This document shows, in pieces, positions 18,958-26,141 of a stretch of 64,000 nucleotides of DNA. The notes beneath the pieces were generated by a model. The model was not told where the DNA came from. It was given only the letters and a program-made list of their open reading frames with translations, and made no database searches. Location: positions 1 to 64,000 of the IMG/VR virus record IMGVR_UViG_3300042987_002978; one strand, given 5' to 3'. The first letter of the stretch is position 1, and the number at the start of each line of letters is the position of its first letter. The DNA comes from a virus. A program made the translations under genes and the position numbers.

Positions 18958-19029
18958 CTGCCCCTGTCCAAAAAAATGGTGTTCCAGCCAGAATGGTTTT
19001 ATTTTGCGCACCGCCGTTTCCTTGAGGCC
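18958..19029 (+). repeat. Dispersed 70-bp element, copy 10
   Basis: CTGCCCCTGTC, CAAAAAAATGGTGTTCC, 9-nt spacer, GGTTTTATT, CCGTTTCCTTGAGG. Ends 5 bp before the ATG of 19035-19568. Here the element is co-oriented with the gene. Confidence 0.85.
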
Positions 19030-19034
19030 CTCTG

Positions 19035-19568
19035 ATGGCCCGGCCGCGCGACAGTCAACGCAGCCGGCTCTACGCGTCCGAGTGGGAGGTGTTCGGATGG
19101 TCAAAGGAGAAGTTCCGAGACATGGGGGAACTGGAGGAGTATCTCTGGAAAGTTTTAGAGCATCATGTGGTCCAGCGAAAATACCAAATGGCGCGGGACA
19201 TCGTATCTGGCACGCAGAGACTGAAGATATCCAACGGAGCCGGACACCGCAGGGCCTTGACCATACGACAGGAAGACAAAATCATCGTCTCATTCCCGCG
19301 CAAGATGCGCAGTGAGTGGGTGGTCGTGCACGAAATCGCCCACGTACTCACTCCTGCTGACGTCGCCGGACACGGAAGAGAGTTCTGCCGCACTTATCTG
19401 GAACTCGTAGGACTATTCTTCGGCGTCGAAACAAGAAACAAACTTAAGGCCGCGATGAAAAAACATAACTGCAAGTACTCAAAGACACACACACGCTGGA
19501 AAGGACCCATTCCTCAGGAGGAAAAAGACGCAATGCTCGCTAGATTGTTGGCCGGACGGAACAAATGA
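19035..19568 (+). CDS. TIGR04338-type metallohydrolase
   Basis: 177 residues. R-P-R-D-S-Q-R-S-R-L-Y-A-S-E-W at the start, then H-E-I-A-H at about residue 98 and a G-H-G-R-E-F segment, giving a zinc-binding H-E-x-x-H plus third His ligand. This matches the actinobacterial putative metallohydrolase family TIGR04338. Substrate unknown. ATG at 19035 has no clear Shine-Dalgarno site; the 3' part of element copy 10 lies where it should be. First gene of a plus-strand pair. Confidence 0.75.
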   Translation: MARPRDSQRSRLYASEWEVFGWSKEKFRDMGELEEYLWKVLEHHVVQRKYQMARDIVSGTQRLKISNGAGHRRALTIRQEDKIIVSFPRKMRSEWVVVHEIAHVLTPADVAGHGREFCRTYLELVGLFFGVETRNKLKAAMKKHNCKYSKTHTRWKGPIPQEEKDAMLARLLAGRNK

Positions 19569-19942
19569 CGAATCACAAGTGGAACATCCTCAACATCATG
19601 CGGTTCTATAACCGAATCGGCAAGCAATTCAACGCCAAGGTGTACCTGGACTTCATCACACCGCACGAAGGTTCGAACGTAAAGAACAAGAAAGCACCGC
19701 CGCTGTCTGAAATCTATACATACATCCGTCGATACATCGCCAACGGATGGTGTGAGAGAGCCGGAGACAACGTCGTGATGACTCAGAAGGGTCTGATGGC
19801 CCTGATGGAGTGGGAAAAGAAGACCGCACTCGCACGCGCAGAGAAGCGCGAGCAGGATTATCTCGCGAAAGGGTTCGCGCGACCGAATACGCGCGGGCCC
19901 GACGGAAGTTATTTACCGGGAACACGCAAACCGCGCAAATAA
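19565..19942 (+). CDS. Putative winged-helix-like protein, 125 aa
   Basis: L-S-E-I-Y-T-Y-I-R-R-Y-I-A-N-G-W-C-E-R followed by G-D-N-V-V-M-T-Q-K-G-L-M-A-L resembles a winged helix (helix, then wing). The C-terminus is basic and Pro/Gly-rich. ATG overlaps the TGA of the metallohydrolase gene. DNA binding is a guess from the pattern. Confidence 0.55.
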   Translation: MTNHKWNILNIMRFYNRIGKQFNAKVYLDFITPHEGSNVKNKKAPPLSEIYTYIRRYIANGWCERAGDNVVMTQKGLMALMEWEKKTALARAEKREQDYLAKGFARPNTRGPDGSYLPGTRKPRK

Positions 19943-19959
19943 TCCGGCGGTCAATCCGT

Positions 19960-20014
19960 CCGTCCGTCAAAAAAATGGTGTTCCAGACGGAATGGATTTA
20001 ATTTCGCCTTTTCT
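19960..20014 (+). repeat. Dispersed 70-bp element, copy 11 (degenerate)
   Basis: CAAAAAAATGGTGTTCC, 9-nt spacer and GGATTTAATTTCGC are present; the CTGCCCC block and CCGTTCCCTTGG block are lost. It lies between the convergent ends of 19942 and 20075. Confidence 0.75.
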
Positions 20015-20074
20015 TCAAAAAATTTCGCGCGCACAGACTCGTCGATTTTTTAGTTCTGAGCCCAAATTTCCGAA

Positions 20075-20629
20075 TCAGCGCTTGCGTGCGCCCTTCTTTG
20101 CCGGCTTATGTGCCCGCTTTTTTACGGGACGCTTACCCTTCTTGCCACCCGTTCCAGTTTTCTTGTTAGACTTGAGCGTGCGAGAGTATGCTAAAGTGTG
20201 CGATAATGTTTTGGATTGCGAACGTACCGGCAGTCTCGGCAGCGTCAGGTGCGGTGCCACCATCTCCGCCAGAGCGTCCGTGACTCTCTCGTTGACGTAG
20301 TTGAGACCCATCTTGCGTTCTTCTGCCGTACGGGGTGACAACTCTTCCAAGTGTTCTTCTGCGAGTTCGTTGATGGGGTTGACGTGACAGTGCATGAGTT
20401 CGTGTGTTATCGTTGAACGCATTACCGAAGGGTTCCACTTTCTCCACTCGTTGGAGAGGGTGAGTGTCGCCGTGTGCTGTGCGGGAGAGATTGATATCTC
20501 CGCCATCGCGACATCGCTGCAGTAAGTTTTTCCGAAGTTGATTGTCCAGTGGGCGAGTTTGAGTTCGCCTTGCAACTTGGCTACGTAGGCCTTGAGCCAC
20601 AGGGGATACCGGGTTTTGGTGAGAGGCAT
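20075..20629 (-). CDS. SprT-like zinc metalloprotease-fold protein
   Basis: 184 residues. T-I-T-H-E-L-M-H-C-H at about residue 71 is an H-E-x-x-H zinc motif, and the fold order (strand N-W-T-I-N-F, catalytic helix, then a helix N-E-R-V-T-D-A-L) resembles SprT-type proteases. The tail is a very basic Lys/Arg extension (K-K-G-K-R-P-V-K-K-R) likely to bind DNA or RNA. ATG at 20629 is chosen; the longer frame overlaps the divergent gene. Second H-E-x-x-H gene of the region. Confidence 0.65.
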   Translation of the reverse strand: MPLTKTRYPLWLKAYVAKLQGELKLAHWTINFGKTYCSDVAMAEISISPAQHTATLTLSNEWRKWNPSVMRSTITHELMHCHVNPINELAEEHLEELSPRTAEERKMGLNYVNERVTDALAEMVAPHLTLPRLPVRSQSKTLSHTLAYSRTLKSNKKTGTGGKKGKRPVKKRAHKPAKKGARKR

Positions 20630-20700
20630 GATTCTTGAGTGTAGGGCTATGGCTGTTGTATGCTGTAGATAGTACCGGCTGTATAGGGAGACTGTAGGAA

Positions 20701-21282
20701 ATGGCAATGGTCAAGGTGGCAGTAGTGGCTGACGGGATATCGGCCCGGACCCAGTTGTTCAGTCCTTCAGAGTGCTTGGCTATCACCGACTGGGCCATCC
20801 GCTACGCAGAAAGCCACGAGGGACTCGTCCACGCGCGTCAGGAGGCCTCCAGAAGCGTTCTAAGGCGCTGTAGGGAGTATTTGGTAGACCCACACGCCAT
20901 AACGTTTCCTGACGGCTCTAGCGTGGCTTCTAGGGTGTACGGGGCGTTTGCCGTAGGGAACGTCTGGGAACTGGAGTATTCCGAGGTTCCGTCCATCCGT
21001 GTGATGGAGTATCAGAGGGGCGACGGATATGGAGCCCATACGGATTGGTCGAATGGGGCGGCTCGGGAGCGCAAGTTGTCGATGACCTGCCAGTTGACCG
21101 CCGAGAAGAATTACGAGGGGGGCGATGTGGTTCTGTACGCAGGTCCGGAGGACTCGCCTATCTCCAGGGTTCAGGGGATGGCGACGGTCTGGCCTTCGTG
21201 GACCCTGCACGAGGTCCTTCCGGTGGATTCCGGGGTCCGGTACTCTCTGACTGCATGGGCACACGGGACTCCCTACCGATGA
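20701..21282 (+). CDS. Prolyl-4-hydroxylase-like 2OG-Fe(II) oxygenase
   Basis: 193 residues. Y-G-A-H-T-D-W supplies H-x-D, W-T-L-H-E-V the distal His, and G-V-R-Y-S-L-T-A-W the Arg for 2-oxoglutarate: the complete Fe(II)/2OG set of the P4H superfamily. The spacing [11 protein letters not shown] just before is also typical. Likely hydroxylates a protein side chain or small molecule; substrate unknown. ATG follows AGGAA. The HNH gene overlaps its stop. Confidence 0.8.
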   Translation: MAMVKVAVVADGISARTQLFSPSECLAITDWAIRYAESHEGLVHARQEASRSVLRRCREYLVDPHAITFPDGSSVASRVYGAFAVGNVWELEYSEVPSIRVMEYQRGDGYGAHTDWSNGAARERKLSMTCQLTAEKNYEGGDVVLYAGPEDSPISRVQGMATVWPSWTLHEVLPVDSGVRYSLTAWAHGTPYR

Positions 21283-21779
21283 GCGACTTCTACTACAACT
21301 TGAAAACGCAGAAGCGGATATGGAAGTACATCAAGGTAGTGGAGGGTGACGGGTGCTGGGAGTGGCAAGGGCACGTCGACAAGAAGGGGTACGGGAGAAT
21401 CGGGTTCAACACCTTCCATAACCGGACTTGCATCAACGCTCACCGGGCGGTTTACGAGACGACAAACGGGAAAATACTTCCGAAGGGGATTCTGGTCTGC
21501 CACAAGTGCGATAACCGAAAGTGCTGCAGGCCGGACCATCTGTTCGAGGGAACGGCGGCGGACAACATGGCTGATTGCGCCAAGAAGGGCCGTCAGTCAA
21601 ACATGAAAAAGACTCACTGCAAACAGGGACATCCGTTCGACGAAAAGAACACTCGTTCTAGACAGACCAAGCACGCGCAGTGGAGAAGGTGCAGAGCGTG
21701 TGCGCGAAAGTGGAAGAGGGAATCTGAAGCACGGAAACGACAGAGGGAACTGCAGCAGAAACAAAGTGCCCTGTTTTGA
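21279..21779 (+). CDS. HNH endonuclease
   Basis: 166 residues. G-C-W-E-W-Q-G-H, then A-H-R-A-V-Y-E, then [20 protein letters not shown] is the HNH_3 pattern, with paired Cys for a zinc ion. The C-terminus is highly basic and contains a further C-x2-C (C-R-A-C), as in homing-type free-standing endonucleases. ATG at 21279 overlaps the TGA of the oxygenase (ATGA). Possibly a mobile endonuclease; also fits packaging nucleases. Confidence 0.8.
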   Translation: MSDFYYNLKTQKRIWKYIKVVEGDGCWEWQGHVDKKGYGRIGFNTFHNRTCINAHRAVYETTNGKILPKGILVCHKCDNRKCCRPDHLFEGTAADNMADCAKKGRQSNMKKTHCKQGHPFDEKNTRSRQTKHAQWRRCRACARKWKRESEARKRQRELQQKQSALF

Positions 21780-21808
21780 ACACTGGGTCGGGAGAGTAAA
21801 CTTTCGGC

Positions 21809-22273
21809 ATGGTTGACGACAAGAAAATCCACAACCGCATCGTCCTTATGGACTTGAACGTGGCGCTGTCGTCAAACTTCGGCTCGATGTACCAGTACGG
21901 CTTTGAGGATTTCGTGAAGAACCACGAGAAGTATCGCCAGTGGATGGTGGAGTTGTTGCGGCCGGAGTTCGTCATCCTGATTACCGCACGGAACATCAAG
22001 TGGGCGATTCCGACTTTGAAGCGGATTGCCGACGAGACGCAGTGGCAGCCGAACGTGGCGCTGTTCAACGACACTGGCTACGACGGACAGGATGCTCCGA
22101 AAATCAAGGAGCACCAGATGCTGAACCACGTGTTCGAGAGTTACGGCACAGACCCGTCGATTTACCACGCCATCGATTCGAACTCAGGGACGCGGGCGAT
22201 GTACCGGCGTCTGGGTATCACGTCGGTCCACGACGCAGCGCGGCGGGGACGCTGGGCGAAACTTCCGTTCTGA
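21809..22273 (+). CDS. HAD-like protein
   Basis: 154 residues. R-I-V-L-M-D-L-N-V-A-L and F-V-I-L-I-T-A-R fit HAD motifs I and II, and D-T-G-Y-D-G-Q-D-A-P-K lies where the motif III Lys would be. The first motif has D-x-N rather than D-x-D, so catalysis may differ or be lost. ATG at 21809 is the only start before the motif. It sits between the HNH and the second oxygenase genes. Confidence 0.6.
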   Translation: MVDDKKIHNRIVLMDLNVALSSNFGSMYQYGFEDFVKNHEKYRQWMVELLRPEFVILITARNIKWAIPTLKRIADETQWQPNVALFNDTGYDGQDAPKIKEHQMLNHVFESYGTDPSIYHAIDSNSGTRAMYRRLGITSVHDAARRGRWAKLPF

Positions 22274-22283
22274 CAAGGAGAAA

Positions 22284-22811
22284 ATGAAAAAATTCAGTTT
22301 GGAAGTCCCATACGTGATTTCCAAGTTCGCGCGCCACGAGGAAATCAAGGAGAAGTTGCTGGAGTTGATTGGCAAGGCTTCGGCAATCAATATCTATGAC
22401 AGGGAGAACAACGTCTACATTTCTCGGACTGACTGGCTGCTTAAGGGAACTGCACGGCGCGAATATTTTGAGTTCATAAACCCGATGATGACGGAGCACA
22501 TTTCTCCAATAATGAAGGGATTAGACCACGACGGTTTTATCGTAGGTTCTTACTGGTTCCAGCAATATTTGAAAGATGACACGCACAACTGGCACCAACA
22601 TAGAGGGGCAAGTTGGTCAAACGTCTATTACGTCGAACTTGGCGACGGCGCACCACGCACGACTTTCAGGAATCCGGTGAATAGGGAGGAGGTGGTGACT
22701 CCTGAAGTACAGGAAGGCGACGTTCTAACGATGCCGGGATTCATTTGGCATTGTTCGCAGCCGAACCGTTCAGAGGGTCGAAAGACGGTCTACGTGTTCA
22801 ACGTGCGCTAG
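22284..22811 (+). CDS. 2OG-Fe(II) oxygenase, WHxH type
   Basis: 175 residues. N-W-H-Q-H and S-W-S-N-V-Y-Y-V-E, then G-D-V-L-T-M-P-G-F-I-W-H and G-R-K-T-V-Y-V-F-N-V match the layout of the 2OG-FeII_Oxy_5-type family (W-H-x-H start of the metal site, distal His, C-terminal R/K for 2OG). Resembles 56473-57060. Substrate unknown. ATG follows AAGGAGAAA. The TAG stop overlaps the stop of 22808-23014 in CTAG. Confidence 0.7.
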   Translation: MKKFSLEVPYVISKFARHEEIKEKLLELIGKASAINIYDRENNVYISRTDWLLKGTARREYFEFINPMMTEHISPIMKGLDHDGFIVGSYWFQQYLKDDTHNWHQHRGASWSNVYYVELGDGAPRTTFRNPVNREEVVTPEVQEGDVLTMPGFIWHCSQPNRSEGRKTVYVFNVR

Positions 22812-23014
22812 TAATCCTCGGAGTAACCCTTCTTCTTTTCTTGCCACGCTCTCATGCGCGCGAGTTCCGGGTTGTATCTCTCGTAGAGACTCTGCATCGA
22901 GCGGCGGTAGGCGCGAGAGGCGTTGTCGAAGCCCATCAATTTTTTTGCTTTGTTGTATTCGTTCAGGATGTTCATCCTGTTGACCAGAGGCGGGATGTCG
23001 ATGTCGATGTCCAT
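22808..23014 (-). CDS. Hypothetical protein, 68 aa
   Basis: A helical, basic protein (Y-N-K-A-K-K-L-M-G-F-D-N-A-S-R-A-Y-R-R-S-M-Q). ATG at 23014 is taken; TTG at 23017 is possible. Its stop overlaps that of the convergent oxygenase gene. Last gene of the long minus-strand operon. No family recognised. Confidence 0.6.
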   Translation of the reverse strand: MDIDIDIPPLVNRMNILNEYNKAKKLMGFDNASRAYRRSMQSLYERYNPELARMRAWQEKKKGYSEDY

Positions 23015-23032
23015 CAAGTCAGGCTACCGGCG

Positions 23033-23239
23033 TCACTCTTCTTCTTCGCGCCTGCTCTTCTTTGACTTCTTGCCGACCGGGCCGTGCAAGTCGTGCGTGC
23101 GCAGCGGGTCTCCGTACGAGAGGCGCTGGCGTTTCTTTCCTGCCTTGGTGCCGGGAACAATCTCGGTCTTGCCGGTGAGGTAGTTGAACCTTTCGCGCTG
23201 CTGTGCGCCGCGGCTGACCTTCTTGTTCTTCTTGCCCAT
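23033..23239 (-). CDS. Small basic protein, 68 aa
   Basis: Starts M-G-K-K-N-K-K-V and is basic until a final R-R-E-E-E-E. T-G-K-T-E-I-V-P-G-T-K-A-G-K-K-R-Q-R-L-S is a compact middle segment. Possibly RNA or DNA binding by charge; no family recognised. Start follows the end of the SpeD-like gene by 2 bp. Confidence 0.6.
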   Translation of the reverse strand: MGKKNKKVSRGAQQRERFNYLTGKTEIVPGTKAGKKRQRLSYGDPLRTHDLHGPVGKKSKKSRREEEE

Positions 23240-23241
23240 GG

Positions 23242-23631
23242 CTAGATGCGCTGCCCGGTCTTCTCGATGACGAAGCCGTCTTCACGGTTGAGAACTACGT
23301 AGTTGTAATCCACCATGTCGAAGAACTTCTCGCATTCGGCCAAGACTTTGTCGACCGGAAGTGTCGAGCACGTGTACAAGTCAAACTGCACGCGCGCCGG
23401 AACTTCTTCGTCCCAGACATGAAAGGCGATGTGCGAAGTCTCGATGCACACGCACGCGGTGATTCCGCGGTTTCCTTCGCTTTCCACGTAGTAGGCATGA
23501 GGACCGGTCACAATCTTCATGCCGATTTTGTCAACTAGTTGTGTCAGCCAATCCGAGACGGACTCGACGCTGCGCGGTGGCTGATAGGCCTGACCGTTGA
23601 GCAAAAGGTGGTTGTGCAAGATGTTTGTCAT
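23242..23631 (-). CDS. speD: S-adenosylmethionine decarboxylase-like protein
   Basis: 129 residues. H-N-H-L-L-L-N-G near the start, then C-I-E-T-S-H-I-A-F-H-V-W and Y-T-C-S-T-L-P match the SpeD/SpeH proenzyme layout. In that family the chain is cut at a Ser that becomes the pyruvoyl cofactor; here the site reads E-T-S-H rather than the usual E-S-H. Would make decarboxylated SAM for polyamine synthesis. ATG at 23631 follows AAAGGCACTGGCAC and starts 101 bp inside the whiB-like gene. Confidence 0.65.
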   Translation of the reverse strand: MTNILHNHLLLNGQAYQPPRSVESVSDWLTQLVDKIGMKIVTGPHAYYVESEGNRGITACVCIETSHIAFHVWDEEVPARVQFDLYTCSTLPVDKVLAECEKFFDMVDYNYVVLNREDGFVIEKTGQRI

Positions 23632-24094
23632 GTGCCAGTGCCTTTATGAACTTGATGTCTTCCGGATGGACAATATAGTCGACAACCTTCCTATACTTCA
23701 CAAAGGATGACCTGACATTCCACGTTCTCTTGTTGTGGATTTTCCAGAAGGTGCCGAGAAGCGCCCTGGCAGTTTCCGGGAAGCCTCCCCAGATTCCGAG
23801 GGGTTCGTGTTCCAGCGAGTACATCAGGCACTCTCCGCGAATCGGGCAGAGCCGGCAGATTGCCACGGCCTGCTTCTGCTTTTCCAGGTCCTTCTTGGAG
23901 TACGAGCCGTTATTAGAAATCGGGAACCACAGCGAAACGTCCTGGCCTTCGCACGAGCCGCCTTTCGGAGCGCGGGCAGCATCGTCCAGGAGGTACTTGT
24001 TGTTCTGCAAGAACGAGTCCTGCGGAACGTGCGCTCGCTCTTTCGGGCACACTTCGAATGCGCCGTTTTCTCTCATCCTGTTTTGACTGACCAT
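23531..24094 (-). CDS. WhiB-family transcription regulator
   Basis: 187 residues. G-G-S-C-E-G then A-I-C-R-L-C-P-I-R-G-E-C give the four Cys of the 4Fe-4S cluster, and L-G-I-W-G-G-F is the WhiB turn. The domain spans residues about 47-115. The C-terminus is an extra basic region with R-R-V-R-L-G; WhiB proteins bind RNA polymerase sigma. Strong marker of an actinobacterial host. ATG at 24094 follows GGAGAACGAA. Its 3' end overlaps the SpeD-like gene by 101 bp. Confidence 0.85.
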   Translation of the reverse strand: MVSQNRMRENGAFEVCPKERAHVPQDSFLQNNKYLLDDAARAPKGGSCEGQDVSLWFPISNNGSYSKKDLEKQKQAVAICRLCPIRGECLMYSLEHEPLGIWGGFPETARALLGTFWKIHNKRTWNVRSSFVKYRKVVDYIVHPEDIKFIKALAHDKHLAQPPFAQRSGLSATAQRRVRLGLADTTS

Positions 24095-24106
24095 TTCGTT
24101 CTCCGT

Positions 24107-24313
24107 TCAGTTGTTGCGGTTATCGTACGACCACTTGTGGCGTTCTTCCAACATCAAGACCGCGATTTTGAACACCACGTCCTCCTCGAAGGTGAATATT
24201 CCGTTCGATGTGAGGATGTAGTGGATTTCGGACGGCGAGAACGTCTCGCACTCGCTGGGGTCGACCGAGTGGCTTTGTAAGGCTTGTGTGATTACGACCG
24301 CAGAGGCGTACAT
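24107..24313 (-). CDS. Hypothetical protein, 68 aa
   Basis: Helical with S-P-S-E-I-H-Y-I-L-T-S-N-G-I-F-T-F-E-E-D in the centre, an H-T-H-like look, but too little to assign. ATG at 24313 lies 22 bp inside the preceding gene. No family recognised. Confidence 0.55.
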   Translation of the reverse strand: MYASAVVITQALQSHSVDPSECETFSPSEIHYILTSNGIFTFEEDVVFKIAVLMLEERHKWSYDNRNN

Positions 24314-24570
24314 GCGCTGCCAATACTTAGCGCTGCCGCCTTCTGGACTAAAGGGTCGACCACCCTCTTTGAGAACAAATCAACCACGACATCCCAGGTT
24401 TCTTGGGACGGTGCCGGGAATCCCGCTTGTGCTGCGAGTTTGACTCTGTTCTTGATGTCCATGTTCCGGACCGTGAACGGCTTGAGGCCTAGTTCCTCGA
24501 TTCGGTCGACTATTTTCACTGCCTTGAAGAAGCGGTTCTGCCTCTTGTACGGATTGTCTTCAATCTCCAA
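24292..24570 (-). CDS. Hypothetical protein, 92 aa, TTG start
   Basis: Helical, basic first half (Y-K-R-Q-N-R-F-F-K-A-V-K-I-V-D-R-I), with P-A-P-S-Q-E-T-W-D in the middle. The start is TTG at 24570, 7 nt after AGAG, overlapping the preceding membrane gene. No family recognised. Confidence 0.55.
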   Translation of the reverse strand: MEIEDNPYKRQNRFFKAVKIVDRIEELGLKPFTVRNMDIKNRVKLAAQAGFPAPSQETWDVVVDLFSKRVVDPLVQKAAALSIGSACTPLRS

Positions 24571-24766
24571 ATGGAATCTCTTTTTCCTTGTTGGGCGACC
24601 ACATTAAAGTGCGGGTCTTCTTTGTTTGCTCAATCGTATTCTTGATTTGTTCTTTCATCAACTCTTCGTGCGCTCCCATTGCCATGGCAACGATGATGAC
24701 GATGGCCATGCAGATAAATGCAGCAAGCCACCCAAAGATAGCCATCAATAAAAGAAACAGCGTCAT
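24560..24766 (-). CDS. Small one-helix membrane protein
   Basis: 68 residues. Residues 2-31 (L-F-L-L-L-M-A-I-F-G-W-L, then C-M-A-I-V-I-I-V-A-M-A-M) form one or two membrane helices; the rest is a cytosolic Lys/Glu helix. ATG at 24766 overlaps the TGA of 24763-25047. Could be an anchor or accessory; no function assigned. Confidence 0.65.
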   Translation of the reverse strand: MTLFLLLMAIFGWLAAFICMAIVIIVAMAMGAHEELMKEQIKNTIEQTKKTRTLMWSPNKEKEIPFGD

Positions 24767-25047
24767 TCGAGCGGAGCGCGACCGCCGGCGATTATTTTGC
24801 GGGCGAGGGCGACCATCTGCTGGATGAGGGGCTTGGACACTGTTAGTTCTCCTGCCATGGCGGAGTATGAAAGTCCGTCACCGTCGTTGCCACCGAACTC
24901 GCACGACTCCTTGATTGCTAGGGCGCGGAGTTCAATGATGTTGCGGCGAATCTCAGCGACGTTCGGCAGAAGTTCGTAGTGCAGGACGCGCGCACGCTCG
25001 ACTGGGTCAGTTATCTTCTGAACCTCTTTGATTTTGCTCTCAATCAT
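24763..25047 (-). CDS. Helix-turn-helix-like protein, 94 aa
   Basis: G-L-S-Y-S-A-M-A-G-E-L-T-V-S-K-P-L-I-Q-Q-M-V has the spacing of a helix-turn-helix (A-x-x-x-G recognition region at residues 58-80), preceded by two helices with L-R-A-L-A. ATG at 25047, 3 bp past the stop of rusA. A regulator or sigma-region-4-like role is guessed. Confidence 0.55.
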   Translation of the reverse strand: MIESKIKEVQKITDPVERARVLHYELLPNVAEIRRNIIELRALAIKESCEFGGNDGDGLSYSAMAGELTVSKPLIQQMVALARKIIAGGRAPLE

Positions 25048-25050
25048 GTC

Positions 25051-25422
25051 CTACTCCAACTCGGTTATTTCGACTGTTGCCTTGCTTTCGCCGGATACAA
25101 CAGGTGCTTCGAATATCAGTCTACGCACAGTATCCGGTCCATCGCCAATAAGGATGCCGGCATCAACAAGCCCGTCAATCATGGCTTTTACGACCGGGAA
25201 ATGGCCACCCACGTCTGCCAGACCGCGTCTGTTGACGCGATGGGGGGTGAATCGGACCTCGATTGCCTTCATCTTCGGGATGCGGCGGGCCTTGGCAGCC
25301 ACGCACGCTGCGTCTCTCCATTCCTTGACCTTCTTAGCGCGGGTGAAGTGATGCAATGTTCTTTCCTTGTTCAAGGTCCACATTTCTCCCCAAACTTCGA
25401 GTGTGTAAGTCTTTTTGCTCAT
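25051..25422 (-). CDS. rusA: RusA-family Holliday-junction resolvase
   Basis: 123 residues. A-D-V-G-G-H-F-P-V-V-K-A-M-I-D-G-L-V-D-A-G-I-L-I-G-D-split G-P-D-T-V is the actinophage RusA core with its conserved Asp residues. It resolves four-way DNA junctions. ATG at 25422 overlaps the TGA of the methyltransferase (ATGA). Confidence 0.8.
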   Translation of the reverse strand: MSKKTYTLEVWGEMWTLNKERTLHHFTRAKKVKEWRDAACVAAKARRIPKMKAIEVRFTPHRVNRRGLADVGGHFPVVKAMIDGLVDAGILIGDGPDTVRRLIFEAPVVSGESKATVEITELE

Positions 25423-26141
25423 TTTGTGGCCATCCATCCAGCAAAGTTGAGACACTGCCAGAAGCGCTGCACGTTGGAGAATCCGGCGTCCTTGAGCATC
25501 GCTTCGTTCTCTGAAGCCCGGAGGGGTACAAGGACTCCTTGCAACGACTTTCGCTTGGCCTCGATTTGTTCGGCTGTATAACCCTTTTCGCTCTTGTAGT
25601 TGTGATAAATGTCAACCAGCAAACCCTGCGAAGCAGGGGTCTCACCGAGTACTTTCTCAACGACAATAAACACCCCATCGTATGAAAGACCCTTATGAAC
25701 ATTTTGATAGAACTCTTGGCGGACATCGAGCGGAATGAACTGCGCCGTCAAAACCGACGTTATGACCGTATATTTGCCGGGCGTGATTTCAATACTGGTC
25801 ATGTCACCCAAAACAAAGTTGACGTTGTCAAAATCCCGAAAAAGTTCTTCGGCAGCAAGAATCATCTCTTGCGAAGAGTCGACTCCAACGCAACCGACTT
25901 CAACTTTGGCATCAAGGGAGTCAAGTACGTCGTAGATGGTGTCACCACGGGAACAGCCAAGGTCAAGTAAATACTGCCCGCTTTGTTCGGTATTTAGAAA
26001 TCTGTTGGCCACTCTCACGACAGATTCACGCATTGTTCCATATCCGGGGATTGAGCGTGAAATCATGTCTGGGAATACGGATGTAACTGCCTCGTCAAAC
26101 TTCCACTTTCCTGTTGGAACAATGTTGTCTTTTCCGGTCAT
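25419..26141 (-). CDS. CmoA-like SAM methyltransferase-fold protein
   Basis: 240 residues. L-L-D-L-G-C-S-R-G-D is motif I of Rossmann methyltransferases, and K-F-D-E-A-V-T-S-V-F-P-D-M-I-S-R-S-I-P-G-Y is the CmoA-type N-terminus (carboxy-SAM synthase of tRNA wobble modification). V-D-S-S-Q-E-M follows as motif II. It may instead be a different phage methyltransferase. ATG at 26141 overlaps the preceding stop. Confidence 0.65.
   Translation of the reverse strand: MTGKDNIVPTGKWKFDEAVTSVFPDMISRSIPGYGTMRESVVRVANRFLNTEQSGQYLLDLGCSRGDTIYDVLDSLDAKVEVGCVGVDSSQEMILAAEELFRDFDNVNFVLGDMTSIEITPGKYTVITSVLTAQFIPLDVRQEFYQNVHKGLSYDGVFIVVEKVLGETPASQGLLVDIYHNYKSEKGYTAEQIEAKRKSLQGVLVPLRASENEAMLKDAGFSNVQRFWQCLNFAGWMATK

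Noticed and set aside
576-19003. Plus-strand frames starting M-V-F-Q in the element copies
   Set aside because: ATG follows the A-tract in every copy, and short frames continue, but two copies have early stops, there is no ribosome site, and the invariant bases include third codon positions while the spacer is free. Conservation is nucleotide-level.
606-20014. Integron-type attC sites or gene cassettes
   Set aside because: Gene plus 3' hairpin plus a conserved site looks cassette-like, but the R', R'' core sites of attC are absent, the conserved part lies outside the hairpin and no integrase was seen. Kept only as a loose analogy.
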